From: Arthrobacter sp. zg-Y1171
GTDB lineage: Bacteria > Actinomycetota > Actinomycetes > Actinomycetales > Micrococcaceae
Length of the DNA stretch: 64,000 bases
Assembly: GCF_025244845.1 (NCBI RefSeq)
Contig: NZ_CP104264.1
Coordinates: 930,001-994,000, forward strand
Direction: 5' to 3'
In this document: in pieces, positions 18,019 to 26,303 of the stretch
Numbering within the stretch: the first letter of the stretch is position 1
Layout: each line of letters opens with the position of its first letter
Program-made: the position numbers and the translations under genes
The notes under the pieces: generated by a model
Database searches by the model: none
Seen by the model: only the letters and a program-made list of their open reading frames with translations
Told to the model about the DNA's origin: nothing

Positions 18019-20724
18019 ATGCACGGGTTGAACGCACGGTCGCTGACGGGCCGGGACACCGTCCTTGCCTCCGTGCTGCAGAGCCTGCGCCGCCCCGCGG
18101 GCCACGGTGCCGCCGTGGCGGCGGAAGCCGGGCTTGGCAAAACCGCCCTGGCAACGGCTGTCGTCCAGGAGATGCAGGCCGAGATGCCCGTTTACTGGGT
18201 GTACTCCAGCCCTGCCCTGAAGTCCGTGCCGTACGGTGCACTGGCTGCGCTCCTGCCTGACCTGGCGCAAGGGCAGACGGGGTCTGCCCTTGCGGTGATG
18301 CGTGCCCTGATGGCCCGCATCATTCCCCAGGCACCCGCGGGGGGAGCACCCGCGGACCAGCCGGGTGCGGCACCGTTGGTGGTAGTTGACGACGCGCACG
18401 ATATTGACGTCCCCAGCTTCGACCTACTCGTCCAACTCCTTGACGCCCGCCACATCAGGCTGCTCGTCCTCACCCGGTCCTTCCGGGACATTTCGGGCGT
18501 GCTGCCGCACATGTGGGACGGTCAGGTAACCCGCCACCACCTCCTGCCGCTGGACGAACTGGACGTCCTTCAGCTGTGCCAGCAGGAGCTCCAAGGCCAG
18601 GTCAGCACCACGGCCGCGGTTGAGCTGGCCCGTCTCACCGGAGGAAATCCCATGTACCTGCTCGCCTTCCTTGACGAGGCGGTGCGCAGCGGTTTCCTGG
18701 TCCAGCGGCAGGGGATCTGGGGAACGACGGAAAGCGAGACGCCCGTCGGCGGACGCGTGGGAGACCTCGTCAAGGCCCAGATCCGGGGTCTGGACCCGGA
18801 GGACCGCACGGCGCTGGAGATCATTTCGCTTGCTGAACCGCTGCCGCTGCGGCTTGCGTTCCGGCTGGGACTGCATGCCTCCGTGGACCGTCTTGCGGAT
18901 TTCCTCCTGGTGGTGGTTTCAGGTGCGTCCGACGCCGGGCAGGTTGTGCGTCCGCTGCATCCGATCTATGGAGAAGTTGTCCGGGGGATGGTTCCGGCTG
19001 CCCGCAGTGCACGCCTGCTTAAACAGCTGCAAGCCGTGCTGGCAGGCGTGGACATCGGGGAGGAAGGGCAACTCCACCTTGTCTCGTGGTCCTTGGCACT
19101 CGGGGTGCAGGTCCCGGAGCAGGAGCTGTTGTATGCCGCGGAAACGGCAAACAACCGATCCGATCCCCGGCTGGCGCTGAGGGCTGCCGCTGCTGTCGGA
19201 AGAGGGGTGCTGCGCATACCGGCACGCATACAGGAGGCGCGCGCACTGCTGCTGCTCGGCGAAGCGGGCCAGGCGGCGGCAACGTTGGAGGGGACACTCG
19301 AGCAGGCACCGGACCTGCGCACCGTGAAGCAGTCGATGATGGTGCACGTCCAGCTGGCGCAGCAGTCCACAACCGGGACCGGCTGGGAGGTTCCCCTGGC
19401 CAGCCAGTGGAACCGCGCAATAGACCGCTTGTCCGGGAGCCAGCCGGCGCAGGCGGTTGAGGCGGCCCGCTGCGGGGCGCACATGCTCCGTCTTCTGTCC
19501 CGGGTTTGGGCGGGCGAATACGCCCAAACAGAACTGGAACTGGCGGAGGTACTCCGCAAGGCACGTGAAAGCGCAGACACCGAGGCAATCCTTTTTGCCG
19601 AAGCGATAACGGCCGAGGTCCACGTGGCGACGGGCCGGGCCCAAACCGCGCTTGAACACAGTACGACTGCCATGGAACTGTTACGGGAAGCCACTGCCGG
19701 TTCAAAGCTCTTTGGTCCGTTTATCCTGCACCGGCATCTCACCGCGCTGCTCTGGCTTGGGGAATGGGAACAACTGCAGCGGTCCGTTGCCTCCGCGGAT
19801 TCACCCGTTCAGCGCGCGCTGCTGCATTCCGGCGGTGTCGCGGATTTTGCGATGGGCATGAGCCACCTGCGTTCCAATGCCCTGCACGAGGCCGTGAAGG
19901 ATTTTTCCGCTGCAGTCCAAGCGTCGACCGGCAACGATCCCGAAGGAATCCTTCCGCTGTCCCTGGCGATGGGTTCCTTTGCCGCTGCGAGCCTTGGGCA
20001 ACGGGAAGTTGCCGGACGGCTGCTTGCCGCTGCGGGAAGGACTCCGCCGCGGGGACCGGAGCAATACCGGCTTTTGGCCGAGGGTATTCTCGCCGGGGGA
20101 CGGTTTGCGCTGGACGCCGACGGCTCCTACCTGCAAAAGCTTCGCGACACCGCCGCTGCGGCGCAGGAGCGTTCCTTCACAGCGGTGGAGTTCACGCTGC
20201 GCCACCTGTCCATGCGTCTGGGCGACTTTTCCGAGGCCGGCCGCCTGCTGAAGGTGACGGAGGGATTCGAGGGACCGCAGGCTCTGGTCATGAACCGGGT
20301 GACCCGAGCCGTCCTGGACCAGGACAGCGCTGCGTTGGTGGCACTGGCCTCGGACCCGGAGCCGGAACTTGACCTGCAGCTGGCCCGGCAATGCCTGCTC
20401 GAAGCCCAGCGGCTGGCCCGCAGGAACAACGACCGTGCCTTGTTGAACCGGATCCATCGGCTGACCGGACGGCACGGCGGCGGGAACCGCAGCATGCTTC
20501 CGGAGTTGACCCGGCGGGAGCGCGATGTTGCTGCGCTGGTCGCCGCCGGACAGCGCAACGCCGAAATAGCCAGCGCGCTGAACCTCTCCGTCCGAACAGT
20601 CGAAGGGCATATCTACCGCACGTACGAAAAACTGGGGATCAGCCGCCGGGAAGAACTGAGGGAACGGTTTCCCCTGCTTGACCGCCCCTCCGGAGGTTGG
20701 AACCGGCCCGCTCCGGCCGAGTAA
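18019..20724 (+). CDS. Large ATPase-LuxR (LAL/STAND-like) regulator 2
   Basis: The 901-residue paralogue has Walker A AEAGLGKTA (35-43), VPYGALAAL and Walker B LVVVDDAHDID (120-130). A helical, Ala/Leu-rich middle of about 600 residues leads to a canonical LuxR HTH at about 827-881: LTRRERDVAALVAAG and NLSVRTVEGHIYRTYEKL. The HTH is of the usual TVEGH kind, unlike its upstream neighbour. ATG 18019 is preferred because it sits just before the conserved GRDTVL and behind a G-rich tract; a GTG at 17971 inside the previous gene is the alternative. The 22-base spacing suggests one operon with regulator 1. Confidence 0.88.
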   Translation: MHGLNARSLTGRDTVLASVLQSLRRPAGHGAAVAAEAGLGKTALATAVVQEMQAEMPVYWVYSSPALKSVPYGALAALLPDLAQGQTGSALAVMRALMARIIPQAPAGGAPADQPGAAPLVVVDDAHDIDVPSFDLLVQLLDARHIRLLVLTRSFRDISGVLPHMWDGQVTRHHLLPLDELDVLQLCQQELQGQVSTTAAVELARLTGGNPMYLLAFLDEAVRSGFLVQRQGIWGTTESETPVGGRVGDLVKAQIRGLDPEDRTALEIISLAEPLPLRLAFRLGLHASVDRLADFLLVVVSGASDAGQVVRPLHPIYGEVVRGMVPAARSARLLKQLQAVLAGVDIGEEGQLHLVSWSLALGVQVPEQELLYAAETANNRSDPRLALRAAAAVGRGVLRIPARIQEARALLLLGEAGQAAATLEGTLEQAPDLRTVKQSMMVHVQLAQQSTTGTGWEVPLASQWNRAIDRLSGSQPAQAVEAARCGAHMLRLLSRVWAGEYAQTELELAEVLRKARESADTEAILFAEAITAEVHVATGRAQTALEHSTTAMELLREATAGSKLFGPFILHRHLTALLWLGEWEQLQRSVASADSPVQRALLHSGGVADFAMGMSHLRSNALHEAVKDFSAAVQASTGNDPEGILPLSLAMGSFAAASLGQREVAGRLLAAAGRTPPRGPEQYRLLAEGILAGGRFALDADGSYLQKLRDTAAAAQERSFTAVEFTLRHLSMRLGDFSEAGRLLKVTEGFEGPQALVMNRVTRAVLDQDSAALVALASDPEPELDLQLARQCLLEAQRLARRNNDRALLNRIHRLTGRHGGGNRSMLPELTRRERDVAALVAAGQRNAEIASALNLSVRTVEGHIYRTYEKLGISRREELRERFPLLDRPSGGWNRPAPAE

Positions 20725-20968
20725 TTTCCGCCGGGAACACCAGTAGGTTTTACTCGGGCGCCGCCATTCCGGGGTTCGTAGCCTTGTGCATGTCACTCAA
20801 GGTTCAACCTGGTTACGGCAGCGGGTTTCCATCCGGTCCTGCCGCCCCGGTACCTCGGGTCCCACATACGGAGCCGGCGGCGTCGATGCCCTCTGAGACC
20901 GGGGCGTCCCCCCAGCCGCCGTCGGCTCCTTCCCGGGCGCATTCATGCGCCCGCACCAAAACCCCCAC

Positions 20969-20977
20969 TATGCGCGT
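20969..20977 (+). promoter_or_regulatory. TATGCGCGT motif upstream of regulator 3
   Basis: TATGCGCGT lies 40 bases before the ATG of regulator 3. It differs by one base from TACGCGCGT inside the palindrome upstream of regulator 1. A shared site is possible but rests on two short matches. The surrounding gap (20725-21016) also holds an interrupted palindrome AGGTT-C-AACCT at 20800-20810 and no gene. Confidence 0.25.
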
Positions 20978-21016
20978 GACGCCAGCCCTGCACGACGCCG
21001 GTGAAGGAGCCGTTCG

Positions 21017-23263
21017 ATGGAAGTTGCCGGACGCACCCTGACTGCAAGCAGCCGGAACCCCGGAAGTGAAACGGGAAACCAACTTGGCGAACCCCTCCTG
21101 GCGCAGGTCAAGAACGCAGTTGCAGGAGCCCTTGAAGCATTGTCCGAAGACCGGAGCGTGGTGGTGACGGGGGCCGCGGGAACAGGTAAGTCCACCGCGA
21201 TGGCCGGTATCCTGGCCGGGCTCGGCGACCGCTACTCGGTGCTGCAGCTGCGCGGGGCGGCCTCGTGGGCCGAAAAACCCTTCGCCGGATTGTTCTGGCT
21301 GCTCAGCGAGCTGCCGCCTGAGGCACTGTCCGATCCGGTGTACGTACTCCAATTCCTCCGGCGGGTGTTTAAGGGCAAGGCTGCCGGACGGCGTCTTGTT
21401 CTTGCAATCGAAAACGTGGAGGACATGGATGCGGCAACCATCGCCGTCCTTCTCCAACTGTGCAGGACAGGCAGTGCCCTGATGCTGGCAACTGTCCGGG
21501 ATCTCTCCGCCTGCACCAGCGAGTTCGTCCGATGGTGGTCCGAAGATTCAGTGCACAGGGAAGTCCTGGAGCCGCTGCGTCCCGGGGGAACCCGGGTGTT
21601 GCTCGAGGGATTGGCCGGGGGAACGGTTTCCAGCCGGCTGGTGGCCCAGGTACAGGCCCGGAGCCGGGGCAACCCACTGCTTTCCTCCGTGTTCCTGCGG
21701 GAACAGATGGACGCCGGGACAGTGGTCCGCCGGCGGGGAATATGGGTATGGACGGGGTCGGTGTCATATTCCGGCGCCCTCGCCGAGCGGGTGGAGGCGG
21801 AGACCGGCGGGCTGTCCACGGCGGAACGGTTCGCCGCAGACGTGCTCGCGGTCAGTGGCGCCCTTCCTATTCTTTTGCTCCTGCAGGTTGCCGATCCGCC
21901 GGCTGTGGAACGGCTTGAGCAGAATCTCCTGGTCTCCTCCGGATCAGCCGGTTTCCTTCGGTTCAAGGACCCGCTGCTAGCCGAGGCCGCGGCCGCACTG
22001 GTTCCGCCGGGCCGCGCCGCAGAGATCCGGTCCCGGCTTGCCTCGGTCCAGAGGCAGCAGAAAGCCGAAGACAACAGGGAGCCCTCACCTGCCGCGGAAA
22101 TGGCTGCTGCACGGGTAGCAGCGCAGGAAGCAGGGAAATTGTCTCGCTCCGGCCGGTGGACGGAAGCCAGCGCAGCCGCGCAGGCGGGGCTGGAACTGGC
22201 GGACAGATGTGGAATAACCGGCCGCTGGCGCCGGGACCTCCTGTCGGAGCTGTTTTGTGTGTTCCTGCGCTGCGGCGAGCTGCGGCATGCGGCCGATGTC
22301 CTGGCAAAAACAGGCGAGGCAGTCGAGGGGATGGAGCTTCGAGGAGGCAATGACCTGTGCGAGGGCATTGTGCAGGTCCTGGACGGCCGCGCCGACCGTG
22401 CCTTGGACTCCCTGCAGCGGGCCGTCGCGCAGTTCGAGGCAGAAGGAACAGAGGACCTGGTTCCCCTCGCCGAATCGGCCGCAGCCTATGCCTGCGTGCT
22501 GCTTGGCGACGGCGATGCTGCCCGCGGCTACCTTACGGCGGCCGGCGCGGGCGCCCGGCAGCGTACGGGCGGTGCCAATGCTCCTTCCACGGATGCCGGC
22601 GCACGGACCTTCGACTGGGAAACCGCCCTCACCCGGAGCTTTTCCGGGTTGTGCGCCGTTTACGGCGTGACGATCCCCGGAGGCAACGGGGAGTTCACTA
22701 CTGTCGCGGCACACGGCGGACCTGAGGGCCTTCCGGAGGCCATGCTGGTGTTGGCCGCTGCCGCGCTGCACGGCAGGCCTGGGGCAGCCGAGGAACTGCG
22801 GGAAGCAGCGGCCGGCTGCAGCGGGGAATCCGCGCAGATGTACCTGGAATTGGCCGAGGGGCTCACGGCGCTCCGACCCGCCAGCCTGCTCAGGGCAGCG
22901 GAGAGGGCGCACGGCCTGGGCCAGTATCTGACGGCACACGGGGCAGCCGGCGAGGCAGTCCGCCTGGCACGCGCGCAGTCGGACCGTGCGCGGCTGCGTG
23001 CAGCGCGTCGACTTGAGAACGCCAGTTACCGTTTGCTGCGGGCGGCCAACTCGGTTGCCGACCGGTTACCGGAACTGTCGGACTTTGAACGGGAGCTGGC
23101 GCTCGGGGCAGCAGCAGGGAAGAACAGTTCACAGCTGGCCGGTGGCCTGCACCTCTCGCCAAGAACAGTGGATTGGCACCTTGGCCGCATCTTTCAGAAA
23201 CTACGTGTTTCGGGGCGGGCAGAACTGAGGGAGTGCCTCGAGGCGGAGCGCCCCCGTAACTGA
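21017..23263 (+). CDS. Large ATPase-LuxR regulator 3 (shorter, divergent)
   Basis: At 748 residues this is the shortest of the five paralogues, about 120-170 residues shorter, mainly in the helical middle. Walker A is GAAGTGKST (52-60). The Walker B strand is LVLAIENVEDMD (126-137), with Glu131 where the other four have Asp. The C-terminal HTH contains LSDFERELALG and LSPRTVDWHLGRIFQKL, the same Trp-containing subclass as regulator 1. It has its own 292-base upstream gap, so it is probably transcribed separately. The ATPase may bind but hydrolyse ATP differently, which is inference from the Walker B change. Confidence 0.85.
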   Translation: MEVAGRTLTASSRNPGSETGNQLGEPLLAQVKNAVAGALEALSEDRSVVVTGAAGTGKSTAMAGILAGLGDRYSVLQLRGAASWAEKPFAGLFWLLSELPPEALSDPVYVLQFLRRVFKGKAAGRRLVLAIENVEDMDAATIAVLLQLCRTGSALMLATVRDLSACTSEFVRWWSEDSVHREVLEPLRPGGTRVLLEGLAGGTVSSRLVAQVQARSRGNPLLSSVFLREQMDAGTVVRRRGIWVWTGSVSYSGALAERVEAETGGLSTAERFAADVLAVSGALPILLLLQVADPPAVERLEQNLLVSSGSAGFLRFKDPLLAEAAAALVPPGRAAEIRSRLASVQRQQKAEDNREPSPAAEMAAARVAAQEAGKLSRSGRWTEASAAAQAGLELADRCGITGRWRRDLLSELFCVFLRCGELRHAADVLAKTGEAVEGMELRGGNDLCEGIVQVLDGRADRALDSLQRAVAQFEAEGTEDLVPLAESAAAYACVLLGDGDAARGYLTAAGAGARQRTGGANAPSTDAGARTFDWETALTRSFSGLCAVYGVTIPGGNGEFTTVAAHGGPEGLPEAMLVLAAAALHGRPGAAEELREAAAGCSGESAQMYLELAEGLTALRPASLLRAAERAHGLGQYLTAHGAAGEAVRLARAQSDRARLRAARRLENASYRLLRAANSVADRLPELSDFERELALGAAAGKNSSQLAGGLHLSPRTVDWHLGRIFQKLRVSGRAELRECLEAERPRN

Positions 23264-23558
23264 TGAGTCGCCCTTTGCCCAGTGTTGGCAGCGTTACGGG
23301 TGGTTTGTACGGAAAAACCACGTAGGCACGAGCTGCCCCGGCACTATATTTCCAAGTAACCCAAGTGGCATCACTAGGGAGTGCTACTCGTGTAGTGCAC
23401 ACCCACCCTTTCTACTCTGGTGCACGGCAGCAGGGCCGAGTCCTACGCGGAATCCGCACACCGATGGTGCCTGGATGTGACAGCTCCCTGCCGAACATGT
23501 TCCAGAACCGCTTGTACGTGAACCGAAGAACGTTAACCGACAGAAAACGGGTCTCAAA
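23264..23558. other. Intergenic promoter region between regulators 3 and 4
   Basis: No gene is apparent. TATATT at 23345-23350 fits a -10 box, and an interrupted palindrome GCGGA-A-TCCGC lies at 23447-23457. The region is less GC-rich than its flanks and probably holds the promoter for the regulator 4-5 operon. Confidence 0.4.
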
Positions 23559-26303
23559 GTGCAGCCTCATGAAGATCAACCAGCCTTTCCCGTTCTAACC
23601 GCCGCCGATACGCCGGACGCGGCAGCGGGCACGGGCGCCCGACAGCAGGCCCAGCCCGCCGTCGTCGGCAGGGAGCAGGTACTGGAAGAAATACTGCGGA
23701 ACCTGTCCGGGGGCGCGCAGGGAACCGGCTGCCTGCTTGTGGGGGAGGCCGGTATCGGCAAGACCGCCGTGATGCAGCACGTGCTCCGCAACCTGCAGGA
23801 AGACACGTACATAGTGCAGGTGCGTGGCTCGGTATTTGCGGGGCGGACACCGTTTGGCGCACTGACGTTCCTGCTCTCGGACCTGGATCCGGAGCTTTCC
23901 AGCCATCCGGTGATGATCCTGCGCGGCCTCACGCAGCTGGTGTCGGAACGTTCCGGCGGCCGGCCGGTGCTCCTGTCCGTGGACAACGCAGAGGAGCTGG
24001 ACGAGTTTTCAGCCATGGTGCTTACCCAGATGGTGCTTAACCGCAGCGCCGGCATGCTCGTGGCATTCCGCGATTTCAGTTCGGCTCCGGCGGAATTTGC
24101 GGGCCTGTGGCGGGACGGCATCCTGGAGCGGGTGGATCTTGAGCCGTTGAGCGTCCCCGAAACCGCCGCTTACCTCGGTTCGCTGCTGGGCGGTACGGTC
24201 TCGCGGGCAGCAGCAGCCGCAGTCCACGACCACGCCGGAGGGAACCCGCATCTGCTGGCGCTGGCCCGAACAGACTTCCAGGATGCCGGGCGGCTGAAAC
24301 TGCATAACGGCACGTGGATCCTTGCCCCAGGCGAAGAAATCCGCGGTGGGCGGGTCGCTTCAGCAGTCATGGGCAACCTCTCCGACCTGCCGCCCGCCCA
24401 GACCAATCTCCTCCAGTTGCTGTCAATGGCGCAGTCGCTCCCGCTGCCCGTGGTCCTTGCCCGGCTGGACAGTGCGGATCTGGACGCGCTGCAGGAAAAG
24501 GGAATCGTGACACTCGATGCCCGTCCCGTTGTTGACGTGCTGATCTCCAATCCCGTAGTGGCACGGTCGGTTCGGGCTAGCCTGACACCGGCGCGGCAGC
24601 GGCAGCTCTTTGAAGAACTTGCGCCGGCGCTGAACACCGGCCTCGTCCTGGATCCGCTCGTCCTGGCCCGCTGGCTGAGTGCCATCGGCGAAGCGCCGTC
24701 CTTGGAACTGGTGCTGCGGGCTGCGCGTCTTGCCACCGCCTCGGGGCAGCCGGAGACCGCTGTCCGGTTGCTTTCGGAGGTCACCGACGGTGAGGAAAGC
24801 GCCGGGGCCGTCGTCGAACTTGCACGTGCACGCACAGCCCAGGGCGAATACGGGGCAGCAATGGGGGTGCTTGCGCGCTTCCGCGGCAGCGAATCGGTTC
24901 CGTCCGGCCAGGACCGGATCCGACTGCTGCTCGCCGAGGGCAAGGTGATGTGCATTGAGGCCACCGGACTGCGCGATCCCCGCTCCGCGGAAACTCCCGC
25001 GGAGCCGGCCCGGATGCGGCATACGGATCTCTTTGAGCAGGCGGAACAGGAGATCGCTGACCTCCGAGACAACGGGGGAGATGTCGCCGACCTGGTCAGG
25101 GAACTTGCTCTGGCCCGCGCCGAATGCCATTCCGCTCACGGCCGGTTCGTCGCCAACGCCACCTACCTGGCTGACCTGGAGCTCCCCGACGCGGGCTTCA
25201 GGATACTGCGTGCCGCCTGGCAGGCCGAGGCATGGAGCATGACCAACCGCCAGGATGACGCCGTCGAGCAGGCAGGCAAGGTGGAGCGGCTGCTCCAAGG
25301 CACGGAGCTTACTGCCGGTACCCGTGCCCGCGTGGTCAGCAGGCTGCTGCACACCTACGCGCTCACCGGGGCGCTCCCCGCCTGCGAGCGGTTGCTGGAG
25401 CGGTCTGCTGCAGAGGGAATGGAGGGCACGTACGCGGAACTGGCTGAAGGTTTACTGCATGCCTTCGCCGGCAGGCCGGAACCGGCACTCGCCGCACTGA
25501 CGCCCGGGGTCAGCCAGCTGACGGTTAGCGGACCCGCGGCGTTCCTTCCGCTCGCCGCTGCCGCGGCAGCGTACTGCCACGCCGTGGAGGGGCGGAGCGA
25601 GGAAGCGCGCCGGTACCTCCAGGTACAGCGCTCGGCGGCGGACGGCGGCCCTTGGACGGTTCGCCGCGGTGCCCGGCACTTCGCGGCCCTGACCGAAGCA
25701 GCGCTTGGATCCGAGACGGGCAGTTCCCGTTTTTCCTCGCTGGCAGCGCAGGACCACCGGCGGGGAGCGTACGCCTATGAACTGCTGGCCCGGTTCACCG
25801 CCATGAGGCTGGGCGATGAGGAAAGCCTGGATGACGTCCTCTCGGTGGCGGCCAACCTGGAAGGGGACTTCGCCTCATTGTGCGAGCTTTATGCCAAGGG
25901 GCTGGGCAACGGAGACGCCCAGGTATTGCTGCGGGCGTCTGAGGTAGCCGCCGGGGTCGGGCATGTGCTGCTGGCCCGGGAAATCTCGGAACACGCCTTG
26001 AGCATCGCCTCGGGAGCCGGGGACCGCGCCACCGTCCGTTTTATCCACCGCAGCCGCCGGGTGGCAGCTCCCGATTCTCCGGCCGAAGCCGCGGACGAAT
26101 TCCTGGGAGCACTTACCGCCAGGGAACGCTCCATCGCCCGGAAGGCTGTGGCGGGCACCAGCAACAAAAAAATCGCAGAGGAACTGGGCATCTCGGTCCG
26201 GACAGTCGAAGGGCATCTCTACCAGGTGTACTCCAAACTCCATGTGGGAAGCCGACGGGAACTGGCCCGAACAATTGCTGAGCAGTCAGGGGCGAAGAAA
26301 TGA
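23559..26303 (+). CDS. Large ATPase-LuxR (LAL/STAND-like) regulator 4
   Basis: The 914-residue paralogue starts with a short low-complexity leader, then VVGREQVLEE and Walker A GEAGIGKTA (62-70), TPFGALTFL and Walker B PVLLSVDNAEELD (136-148). The ATPase region resembles regulator 1 most (DNAEELDEFSAMVLTQ against DNADRLDRFSIMVLSQ). The C-terminal LuxR domain is canonical, with LTARERSIARKAVAG and LGISVRTVEGHLYQVYSKLHV. The GTG start is the only good one before the conserved region. Its stop overlaps the start of regulator 5 by four bases (ATGA), so the two are made together. Confidence 0.88.
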   Translation: MQPHEDQPAFPVLTAADTPDAAAGTGARQQAQPAVVGREQVLEEILRNLSGGAQGTGCLLVGEAGIGKTAVMQHVLRNLQEDTYIVQVRGSVFAGRTPFGALTFLLSDLDPELSSHPVMILRGLTQLVSERSGGRPVLLSVDNAEELDEFSAMVLTQMVLNRSAGMLVAFRDFSSAPAEFAGLWRDGILERVDLEPLSVPETAAYLGSLLGGTVSRAAAAAVHDHAGGNPHLLALARTDFQDAGRLKLHNGTWILAPGEEIRGGRVASAVMGNLSDLPPAQTNLLQLLSMAQSLPLPVVLARLDSADLDALQEKGIVTLDARPVVDVLISNPVVARSVRASLTPARQRQLFEELAPALNTGLVLDPLVLARWLSAIGEAPSLELVLRAARLATASGQPETAVRLLSEVTDGEESAGAVVELARARTAQGEYGAAMGVLARFRGSESVPSGQDRIRLLLAEGKVMCIEATGLRDPRSAETPAEPARMRHTDLFEQAEQEIADLRDNGGDVADLVRELALARAECHSAHGRFVANATYLADLELPDAGFRILRAAWQAEAWSMTNRQDDAVEQAGKVERLLQGTELTAGTRARVVSRLLHTYALTGALPACERLLERSAAEGMEGTYAELAEGLLHAFAGRPEPALAALTPGVSQLTVSGPAAFLPLAAAAAAYCHAVEGRSEEARRYLQVQRSAADGGPWTVRRGARHFAALTEAALGSETGSSRFSSLAAQDHRRGAYAYELLARFTAMRLGDEESLDDVLSVAANLEGDFASLCELYAKGLGNGDAQVLLRASEVAAGVGHVLLAREISEHALSIASGAGDRATVRFIHRSRRVAAPDSPAEAADEFLGALTARERSIARKAVAGTSNKKIAEELGISVRTVEGHLYQVYSKLHVGSRRELARTIAEQSGAKK

